Shown here: one piece after another, positions 58,034-64,000 of the stretch | Numbering within the stretch: position 1 is the stretch's first letter | Layout of the letters: every line of letters starts with the position of its first letter | Assembly (NCBI GenBank): GCA_024695935.1 | Contig: JAILHH010000022.1 | Span: 124,001-188,000 of the forward strand | DNA length: 64,000 nt | Reading direction: 5' to 3' | Source: Acetatifactor sp. | GTDB lineage: Bacteria; Bacillota; Clostridia; Lachnospirales; Lachnospiraceae | Position numbers and translations under genes: made by a program | The notes under the pieces: generated by a model | Seen by the model: only the letters and a program-made list of their open reading frames with translations | What the model was told of the DNA's origin: nothing | The model's database searches: none

Positions 58034-59516
58034 AATTATTTGCTCCTTTTTTTGCATATAATTCAAATTCCTGCAAAGCTATTTCACCGCTTCCATCATA
58101 GGATATGTATATAGGATATATTCCGGGCTCAGCCTGTGCAATTCCCCGAAAATCTCTCCAGGTATCCCTATCTTCATCATTTAATGCAATGGGAATCTCC
58201 GCAAAAAAGCACCGGTAATCTCCGTTTGCGCCATATCGCCTGCCAAAGCTCATGCAGACTCTGCCCTCTCCATGTCCCCGGACTCGTATTCTCACCGATT
58301 CAATGTCGCGTATGTCAAAATACTTAAATCCCAACTCATTTCCGTCAACAATGTGTGCCACATAAGTACCATATCTGTGGACCGGGACTGTTTTCTCATC
58401 ACTAAATCCATTGCCTGCTGAAAGTTTTTCCGGATCCACATCCTCTCCGCTTTGAGTCAGAAAAGGTGTTTTTCCTTCCCCGGGAAATATGTTGCAGACA
58501 ACCCCCGCGGAATATATGCCCTCACCTTTTAGAGGCCCTCCATTTAATCCGCAGGAGGTCATTTCCACCTGCTTTATACTTCCGTCACCTTCAATACGAA
58601 TCTCCTCTGCACTTCCCTGTCTGGAAAACAAGGTGTCGTTAGTGGGACGATGATAAAAAATATACCACTTATCGCCTATTTGCACCATTCCCCCGTGATT
58701 ATTTCCCCCGTGATTTCGAAGCTCTGTATTCCCGTCAACACCCACATCCGTATTTGACACAATACATCCTCTGTATACAAAATCCCTGTCAGGATAAGCA
58801 CTGGTGGCATAACACAGTTCTACACACTGCTGTGAGGAATACACGAAATAATACATATCCCCGATCCTGCGGACGGAGGAAGCCTCAAAAAAATTGTGAA
58901 TTCCCAGAGCCTCATCATGCTTTTGCATAATCACTACCGGCTCGCCGATTATAGTCATCATATCGGATTTAAGCTCCATAACATATGCCCCCACGAATGT
59001 TCTGTTGGGCTTAAACGGGAAAAACGGATTAAATCCCGAATACAAAAACACTCTGCCGTCATTATCCACCAGCACTGCCGGGTCGAACTGAATCCAGTCT
59101 CCCTCCACCGAGCCCGGCTCGTAACCGTTCTCGCAATGCACATGGCCCAGGAATTCATATTTTCCCGCCGGTTCATCACAAACAGCCACAGATATCACCT
59201 CTGCGTTTTCCATGCAGTAATACAGATAAAACCTTCCATCCGTCCCCTGCACCACATCAGGGGCATACAAACGGCAAATATCCTCCCCGTTATACAAAGG
59301 CTCCTGCACCTTTTTGAATATAACACCCTCGTAGCGCCAGTCTCCCAGGTTATCAACAGGTGCAGACCAGCATACATAATCATTCTCACAGTAATCACTG
59401 CCATGGGCCCTGTCGTGGGAACCATACACATACAATCGGTCTCCGAACACCCTTGGCTCCCCATCCGGTACATATTCATAGGTTGGCAAATATGGATTAA
59501 AGGCCTGCTTTTTCAT
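58023..59516 (-). CDS. Cytoplasmic GH43 glycosidase with CBM6-like C-terminal domain
   Basis: This 497-residue protein opens with N-P-Y-L-P-T-Y-E-Y-V-P-D-G-E-P-R-V-F-G and Y-V-Y-G-S-H-D, the GH43 type in which the base sits in the first blade (candidate Asp in P-D-G). The Asp of I-Q-F-D-P-A-V (about residue 141) and the Glu of F-F-E-A-S-S-V (about residue 212) fit the other catalytic positions. The last 130 residues are beta-rich, with E-S-V-R-I-R-V-R-G-H-G and I-P-I-Y-I-S-Y-D-G-S-G-E-I, like CBM6. There is no signal peptide. Likely activity is alpha-L-arabinofuranosidase or beta-xylosidase. Confidence 0.85.
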   Translation of the reverse strand: MKKQAFNPYLPTYEYVPDGEPRVFGDRLYVYGSHDRAHGSDYCENDYVCWSAPVDNLGDWRYEGVIFKKVQEPLYNGEDICRLYAPDVVQGTDGRFYLYYCMENAEVISVAVCDEPAGKYEFLGHVHCENGYEPGSVEGDWIQFDPAVLVDNDGRVFLYSGFNPFFPFKPNRTFVGAYVMELKSDMMTIIGEPVVIMQKHDEALGIHNFFEASSVRRIGDMYYFVYSSQQCVELCYATSAYPDRDFVYRGCIVSNTDVGVDGNTELRNHGGNNHGGMVQIGDKWYIFYHRPTNDTLFSRQGSAEEIRIEGDGSIKQVEMTSCGLNGGPLKGEGIYSAGVVCNIFPGEGKTPFLTQSGEDVDPEKLSAGNGFSDEKTVPVHRYGTYVAHIVDGNELGFKYFDIRDIESVRIRVRGHGEGRVCMSFGRRYGANGDYRCFFAEIPIALNDEDRDTWRDFRGIAQAEPGIYPIYISYDGSGEIALQEFELYAKKGANNYEG

Positions 59517-59600
59517 ATCTTTTCCTCCTCAAACCGCTGCGTACTCATCAGATTGCCCGGTACTCAGTTTTTTCTTACCAGATAAAAATAATCTGCGTAC

Positions 59601-59628
59601 TTGATACGTTTTTTATACTTGATATAAT
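59601..59628 (+). promoter_or_regulatory. Promoter of trxA
   Basis: TTGATA (59601-59606) and TATAAT (59623-59628) with 16-base spacing, 67 bases before the thioredoxin start. Confidence 0.65.
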
Positions 59629-59695
59629 ATCACTATAAAGACAGATAAACAAGTAAAAGCAATAAATCAATTTCAATGCAGAAAGGAAAAATAAA

Positions 59696-60019
59696 ATGGA
59701 ATATCAATTTACATCACAGAATTTCGAAAAAGAGGTTATAAACAGCGATCTCCCGGTGCTGGTCGATTTTTACGCAGACTGGTGTGGACCATGCCGTATG
59801 ATGTCACCCGTAGTTGCTGAGATGGCTGAGAAATATGCAGGTAAGCTTAAGGTAGGCAAAGTAAACACCGATAATGACCCTGCCCTTGCCGGTCAGTTTG
59901 GAGTTATGAGCATCCCCAGTTTCTTTTTCATCAAAAACGGACGCGTGGTTAACAGTGCAATCGGCGGAATGAGCAAAAATGCTCTTGAAGCAAAGATTGA
60001 AGCTCTTTTACAGGCTTAA
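59696..60019 (+). CDS. trxA: Thioredoxin
   Basis: This 107-residue protein has the active site W-C30-G-P-C33 and the cis-Pro loop S-I-P-S-F near residue 75, complete in length for thioredoxin 1. It reduces protein disulfides in the cytoplasm. The ATG follows AAAGGAAA. It is a single gene with strong codon bias, flanked by its own promoter and a bidirectional terminator. Confidence 0.97.
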   Translation: MEYQFTSQNFEKEVINSDLPVLVDFYADWCGPCRMMSPVVAEMAEKYAGKLKVGKVNTDNDPALAGQFGVMSIPSFFFIKNGRVVNSAIGGMSKNALEAKIEALLQA

Positions 60020-60108
60020 TACACACATCGATCTTATAAATAAGATAACCTCCCCAAATTTTCATATATTACCTACTTTAAAATCGCATGCAAAACGCAT
60101 GCAAAAAA

Positions 60109-60154
60109 ACAACCCGGTGCATATGTGTTTACATAAGCCCGGGTTGTTTTTTTG
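60109..60154. terminator. Bidirectional terminator between trxA and the sulfhydrylase gene
   Basis: ACAACCCGG (60109-60117) pairs with CCGGGTTGT (60139-60147), with A and T runs on either side. A second small hairpin, GCATGC-AAAAC-GCATGC, lies just before it (about 60086-60102). Confidence 0.85.
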
Positions 60155-60168
60155 TTCAACATAAGAAA

Positions 60169-61458
60169 TTATATCTGGTCAAGAGCCTGCTTCAGATCGG
60201 CAATTAGATCATTTTTATCCTCAAGTCCACATGACATACGAACAAGTCCTGCGGGGATTCCTGCCGCTTCAAGCTGTTCATCCGTCATTTGCCTGTGGGT
60301 AGATGTTGCAGGATTCAGGCAACATGTTCTGGCATCTGCCACATGAGTTTCAATTGCAGCAAGCTTCAGATTCTTCATAAATTTCTCTGCTGCGCTTCTT
60401 CCTCCTGCAAGTTCAAATGATACTACACCGCATCCGCCGTTTGGCAGGTATTTCTGTGCTGTTTTGTAATAGGGATCAGTGGGAAGTCCTGAATAATTTA
60501 CCTTTACCACCTTTTCATGGCCCTGCAAAAACTCTGCGACAGCCTGGCCGTTTTCCACATGCTTTGGCATACGCACATGCAGAGATTCAAGGCCAAGATT
60601 GAGTATAAATGCATGCTGAGGTGACTGAATGCATCCGAAATCTCTCATGAGCTGAGCGGTACATTTGGTGATGAAAGCACCTTCTTTGCCGAATTTTTCG
60701 GCATAAGTGATTCCGTGATATGAATCATCCGGAGTACAAAGTCCGGGGAATTTGTCCGCATGTGCCATCCAGTCAAATTTTCCGGAGTCGACTATGGCTC
60801 CGCCCACTGCAGCACCGTGTCCGTCCATATACTTTGTTGTTGAATGAGTAACTATATCTGCTCCCCACTCGATAGGTCTGCAGTTTACAGGTGTGGGGAA
60901 AGTATTGTCCACGATAAGCGGAACACCATGTCTGTGAGCAGCATTTGCAAATTTCTCTATATCAAGAACTGTAAGTGCAGGGTTTGCAATAGTCTCACCA
61001 AACATGGCTCTGGTGTTCTCTTTAAATGCCGCATCAAGTTCTTCGTCAGTGCTGTCAGGGGATACAAAAGTAACATCGATGCCCATCTTCTTCATTGTGA
61101 CGGAGATTAGATTAAAGGTTCCGCCGTAAATTGAGGAAGATGCCACGATATGGCTGCCTGCCTCACAGATATTAAACAACGCAAAGAAATTTGCAGCCTG
61201 TCCCGAGGATGTAAGCATTGCAGCGCTTCCGCCCTCCAGAGCCGCGATCTTTGCAGCCACATAATCGTTTGTGGGATTCTGAAGTCTGGTATAGAAATAA
61301 CCTGATGCCTCGAGGTCGAATAACTTACCCATGTCCTCACTGGTGTCATACTTAAAAGTTGTAGATTGTACAATAGGGATCTGGCGAGGCTCTCCGTTTC
61401 CGGGACGATACCCTGCCTGAACACATTTCGTACCCAAAGATGCATTATCAAAATTCAT
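60169..61458 (-). CDS. metY: O-acetylhomoserine aminocarboxypropyltransferase (sulfhydrylase)
   Basis: This PLP enzyme of 429 residues makes homocysteine (or methionine) from O-acetylhomoserine and sulfide or methanethiol. The PLP lysine is in H-S-T-T-K-Y-M-D-G-H near residue 208. Other marks are Q-S-T-T-F-K-Y near 33, Y-T-R-L-Q-N-P-T near 55 and V-D-N-T-F-P-T-P near 180. Length fits MetY/OAH sulfhydrylase rather than the shorter cystathionine enzymes. The start ATG at 61458 follows GGAGG by 7 bases. No S-box or T-box leader was seen in the 186-base gap upstream. Confidence 0.93.
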   Translation of the reverse strand: MNFDNASLGTKCVQAGYRPGNGEPRQIPIVQSTTFKYDTSEDMGKLFDLEASGYFYTRLQNPTNDYVAAKIAALEGGSAAMLTSSGQAANFFALFNICEAGSHIVASSSIYGGTFNLISVTMKKMGIDVTFVSPDSTDEELDAAFKENTRAMFGETIANPALTVLDIEKFANAAHRHGVPLIVDNTFPTPVNCRPIEWGADIVTHSTTKYMDGHGAAVGGAIVDSGKFDWMAHADKFPGLCTPDDSYHGITYAEKFGKEGAFITKCTAQLMRDFGCIQSPQHAFILNLGLESLHVRMPKHVENGQAVAEFLQGHEKVVKVNYSGLPTDPYYKTAQKYLPNGGCGVVSFELAGGRSAAEKFMKNLKLAAIETHVADARTCCLNPATSTHRQMTDEQLEAAGIPAGLVRMSCGLEDKNDLIADLKQALDQI

Positions 61459-61644
61459 GATCATACCTCCATAAACCTTAATATTAATGATTTACTCACT
61501 GTATACTAGAATACATCATCTATGCATTTTATAGCAATATATTTTTATATTCTGTTCAGCAAAGATTTGATATAATCATGTTATCGATAAACAAAAAACC
61601 TTTTGGTGGAAAGGATGCTCCCACTTATTTTGGGGCGTGGAAAA

Positions 61645-62982
61645 ATGAAAAAATATACAATCGCTTTATGTATTTTATGTATTTTTATGATGGTTGCCTG
61701 CGGTAAAAAAACTACAGAAGAAGAAATCACTGATGCGGTAAATGATACTGCGGTTACAGAAGATATTACTGAAGAAACAGCGCTTAACGACAAAGAAAAC
61801 CCTGATGATGCTGTTTCTGAGGACTCCGCAGAAGATATTGTTTCCGACACGGATTCTGAAGACACTCCGGAAAAAGAAGATTCTTTACCTGATGACGTTT
61901 CCGTGATACCTGCTGATTTTGATGCCTCGGCATATAATGTGGATGCAGACTGTTTTACTCTAGATTCCCTCGAATTTACAAAAAACCTGAAGGCAGGATG
62001 GAATCTCGGAAACACACTGGATTGTCAGAGCACAGACGGGCTGAATGCAGAGGTTGCCTGGGGAATGCCTTTCACAACAGAAAAACTTATTGATCTAATC
62101 AAAGAATCAGGTTTCACATCCATCAGGATCCCCGTTTCATGGGGGTATCATACCACCGGAGATAATTATGTTATTGATGAGGAATGGATGAACAGAGTAA
62201 ATGAGATCGTGGACTGGGCGATAGATGCCGACCTCTATGTCATCATCAACTCCCACCACGATAACGATTTCTATTATCCAACGGAAGAGCATCTGGAAAA
62301 ATCCCTGCACTACCTCGAATGTATCTGGTGGCAGATAGGGGACAGATTCAGAGATTACGATGAACACCTGATCTTTGAAGGCATGAATGAGCCCAGACTA
62401 TCCGGTACAGACCTTGAATGGTATTTTAACAAGGGGGATTCCCAAGGCGTTGCATCTCTAAGATGCATCGAAAAACAAAATCAGATTTTCGTTGACACTG
62501 TCAGAAAAACCGGTGGCAACAATACCCTCAGATATCTGATGGTATCTGCGTATGCCGGAAACCCCGACATCACTATGGATAATGGATTTGTCCTCCCCAC
62601 CGATCCCGCAAACCATCTGATAATGAGTATCCACGCTTATTCACCCTATGATTTTGCCATGGGCTTTCCCGGATACAATGTCTGGAACAGCGAAAAGGTA
62701 TCCGAGCTTTCATTTATGGACAAAGCAAATGATTATTTTGTAGCAAACGGTGTTGGTGTTGCCATCACCGAGATGGGTGCCATTAACAAGAAAAATACCG
62801 CTTCGAGGGTGTTATGGTTTGACGATTATACAAAAAAAGCCGCTTCCTTTGGAATGCCATGCTTCGTATGGGATAACGGGAACAACGGCATCGGTGTTGA
62901 GACCTTTGCTTTTATAAGCCGCAGCGGATACAAAGCAATCTATCCGGAACTTTTGGAAGCACTTACAAAAAACTATCAATAA
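61645..62982 (+). CDS. Lipoprotein GH5 endoglucanase-like cellulase
   Basis: This protein of 445 residues has a lipobox M-V-A-C-G (lipid Cys19), an acidic Thr/Asp/Glu linker to about residue 85 and a GH5 barrel. G-W-N-L-G-N-T-L-D starts the domain, F-T-S-I-R-I-P-V-S-W follows, the acid/base is Glu249 in M-N-E-P-R and the nucleophile is Glu376 in I-T-E-M-G-A. It is anchored outside the cell and likely cuts beta-1,4-glucan or a related mannan/xyloglucan chain. The start ATG at 61645 begins the signal peptide; an upstream ATG at 61603 is in frame but unneeded. Confidence 0.92.
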   Translation: MKKYTIALCILCIFMMVACGKKTTEEEITDAVNDTAVTEDITEETALNDKENPDDAVSEDSAEDIVSDTDSEDTPEKEDSLPDDVSVIPADFDASAYNVDADCFTLDSLEFTKNLKAGWNLGNTLDCQSTDGLNAEVAWGMPFTTEKLIDLIKESGFTSIRIPVSWGYHTTGDNYVIDEEWMNRVNEIVDWAIDADLYVIINSHHDNDFYYPTEEHLEKSLHYLECIWWQIGDRFRDYDEHLIFEGMNEPRLSGTDLEWYFNKGDSQGVASLRCIEKQNQIFVDTVRKTGGNNTLRYLMVSAYAGNPDITMDNGFVLPTDPANHLIMSIHAYSPYDFAMGFPGYNVWNSEKVSELSFMDKANDYFVANGVGVAITEMGAINKKNTASRVLWFDDYTKKAASFGMPCFVWDNGNNGIGVETFAFISRSGYKAIYPELLEALTKNYQ

Positions 62983-63070
62983 CCGATCAACTGCCAATAA
63001 AAGTTACCGGCCGAAACAGTGATGCATATATTAAGCAACATAATAATGGTTCACCAACATATCTCTAAGA

Positions 63071-63106
63071 AAAACAGTCGGTTCAATGACCGACTGTTTT
63101 GTTTTG
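63071..63106 (+). terminator. Intrinsic terminator of the GH5 gene
   Basis: A perfect 12-base stem AAAACAGTCGGT (63071-63082)/63089-63100 with loop TCAATG and a T-rich tail. The rest of 62983-63173 shows no gene. Confidence 0.88.
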
Positions 63107-63173
63107 ATCATAATAATTTGGTTATAGTTGAAATATGCCCTGAAACATTCACGGCAACTAAAAGGGCTTGATA

Positions 63174-63485
63174 TCATTTAAACTTAACTGCTGTACCGTA
63201 AGCGATAACTTCTGCTGCGCCCTGAAGGATAGCTGACGAAGAATACCTGATATTTACAACAGCATCTGCTCCGAGTTCCTCTGCTTCAGCCACCATTCTC
63301 TTTGTGGCGAGAGCTCTGGCCTCATTCATCATCTCGTTGTAAGCCTTCAACTCACCTCCGACCAATGTCTTAAAGCCCTGGGTAATATCCTTTCCGATAT
63401 TTTTTGACTGAATAGTGCTTCCCTTTACGAGACCCAGCATTTCCAGTTCTTTTCCACTGATATAATCAGTATTTACCAAGATCAT
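63174..63485 (-). CDS. YbjQ/UPF0145 family protein
   Basis: This protein of 103 residues has the DUF74 pattern: I-L-V-N-T-D-Y-I-S-G-K near the start, V-K-G-S-T-I-Q near 20, G-G-E-L-K-A-Y-N-E-M near 42, and L-G-A-D-A-V-V-N-I-R near 71. Members form pentameric rings of unknown role, sometimes called heavy-metal binding. The start ATG at 63485 follows GGAGG by 8 bases. It overlaps the end of the small membrane-protein gene by 20 bases. Confidence 0.92.
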   Translation of the reverse strand: MILVNTDYISGKELEMLGLVKGSTIQSKNIGKDITQGFKTLVGGELKAYNEMMNEARALATKRMVAEAEELGADAVVNIRYSSSAILQGAAEVIAYGTAVKFK

Positions 63486-63693
63486 CCTCTTCTCCTCCTC
63501 TGATCTCTTTGATTCTTTCAATACATACCACTATCATAACAATTCCCAAAATGGCCGGCAAAACTCCAAATACCACCTTTAGGATTGTAATCGGTATCAA
63601 ATAGATAAAAATACCAAAGTATAAGAAAAAGTACAGAATTACCAAAATAGTCACAATGATAGGTGCTATCATCTTTTTAACGTGTTTGTTCAT
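63466..63693 (-). CDS. Small two-span membrane protein
   Basis: This 75-residue protein has two hydrophobic segments (residues about 9-30 and 35-57) and a charged C-terminus (R-G-G-E-E-D-D-L-G-K-Y). The ATG at 63693 follows GAGGTG; a GTG 6 bases upstream is an alternative. It overlaps the YbjQ gene, so the two are translated together, perhaps as a membrane partner for the YbjQ ring. No family was recognised. Confidence 0.7.
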   Translation of the reverse strand: MNKHVKKMIAPIIVTILVILYFFLYFGIFIYLIPITILKVVFGVLPAILGIVMIVVCIERIKEIRGGEEDDLGKY

Positions 63694-63719
63694 TTTCACC
63701 TCGAAAACTCGTATTTACT

Positions 63720-64000
63720 TTATCCCTGCACAGAAGTCTGTTTACTGTATTTTTCCACAAACTCATCCATGGGGATGGGCTTTGAATAATAGAATCCCTG
63801 AAGATAATCGCAGCCAAGCTTCCTCATCTCCTCAGCCATGGATTCATCTTCGATTCCTTCAGATGTGATACCGAAATTCATCTTTTTAAAGGCATCTATC
63901 ATGGACGGCAATATGACATCAGGCTCCTTGTAATAATCCCAGACCAAAGCCATATCCAGCTTTATATTGATGAAGGGACATTTCTTTAGTCTGGCAATGT
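63720..64000 (-). CDS. EAL-domain c-di-GMP phosphodiesterase (C-terminal part, gene runs off right edge)
   Basis: The frame is open to the window edge and encodes F-I-N-I-K-L-D (the EAL-domain strand before the catalytic region), G-I-T-S-E-G-I-E-D (typical T-x-E-G-V-E motif) and Y-L-Q-G-F-Y-Y-S-K-P (the Q-G-F/Y-x-x-x-K-P end of EAL domains). About 93 residues are present, ending at TAG. These enzymes cut cyclic di-GMP; a GGDEF or sensor part may lie outside the window. It ends 27 bases before the small membrane-protein gene, same strand. Confidence 0.9.
   Translation of the reverse strand, partial: IARLKKCPFINIKLDMALVWDYYKEPDVILPSMIDAFKKMNFGITSEGIEDESMAEEMRKLGCDYLQGFYYSKPIPMDEFVEKYSKQTSVQG

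Noticed and set aside
46369-60102. Shared TGCAAAACGCAT core in hairpins at about 46369 and 60090
   Set aside because: Both are short self-complementary stems with an AAAAC loop; the rest of each sequence differs, so chance or loop preference explains it.
61459-61644. S-box or T-box riboswitch upstream of metY
   Set aside because: The gap is short and AT-rich; no conserved helices, terminator or T-box sequence were seen on the minus strand.

Overview
The window reads as chromosome of a plant-fibre-degrading Firmicute of the Lachnospiraceae, probably a Butyrivibrio/Pseudobutyrivibrio-type gut or rumen organism. The grounds are strong AGGAGG ribosome sites, moderate GC, CUT1 sugar ABC transport with a YesM/YesN-type two-component system, many cytoplasmic and surface glycoside hydrolases, and secreted lipoproteins. 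The genus is inference. No rRNA, tRNA, IS element or CRISPR array was recognised.

Layout. (1) 1-8994, minus strand: a compact Flp/Tad-like pilus operon (CpaF-type ATPase, TadB, TadC, Flp1-like pilin, two pseudopilin/TadE-like proteins, a SAF/CpaB-like protein), ending in a Cys-rich lipoprotein and a giant surface protein that runs off the left edge. (2) 9185-10690: a 39-residue membrane peptide and a MATE exporter, followed by five copies of a 63-bp repeat holding inverted arms (10789-11078). (3) 11088-28510, minus strand: a rhamnose/pectin locus. It has rhaB-rhaA-rhaD, an AraC regulator, a secreted GH30 with discoidin domains, a GH43-like enzyme, a YesN/YesM pair, a sugar ABC transporter and a GH106-like putative alpha-L-rhamnosidase. 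It resembles in logic the Bacillus rhamnogalacturonan (yes) system: enzymes free sugars outside, the ABC importer takes up oligosaccharides, cytoplasmic enzymes free rhamnose, and RhaA/B/D convert it to DHAP and lactaldehyde. (4) 28737-32529, plus strand: aroA, a carbamate-kinase-like gene and a signalling protein with repeats, a CheX-like domain and a receiver. (5) 32696-41271: GH2, an ArsR-type regulator with a large sensor-like domain, GH43, three secreted proteins of unknown function, and GH30. (6) 41323-51822: housekeeping (truA, trmO, a COG2509 flavoprotein), a scarred region with a VTC/CotH deletion remnant and a duplicated gene end, a PadR pair, a GntR-ABC operon, GNAT, DUF554 and a CgeB-like glycosyltransferase. 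(7) 52053-57536: an OFA-type MFS transporter, then an AT-rich ribosomally made, modified peptide (RiPP) cluster. (8) 57653-64000: HxlR regulator, GH43, thioredoxin, O-acetylhomoserine sulfhydrylase, a GH5 lipoprotein cellulase, YbjQ and an EAL-domain fragment.

The most notable system is the RiPP cluster at 53491-57536. A divergent Rgg-like regulator faces a 25-residue precursor gene (54425-54502) that gene callers would miss. An intrinsic-terminator-like hairpin separates the precursor from a radical SAM/SPASM enzyme, which overlaps an ABC exporter by 4 bases. The precursor ends N-L-F-C-G-L-I-C, so it carries an NxxC motif like that of one class of Rgg-controlled streptococcal radical-SAM RiPPs. 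A near-perfect 20-bp palindrome sits just upstream of a promoter with a poor -35, as expected for an activator site. Its product and exact chemistry are unknown.
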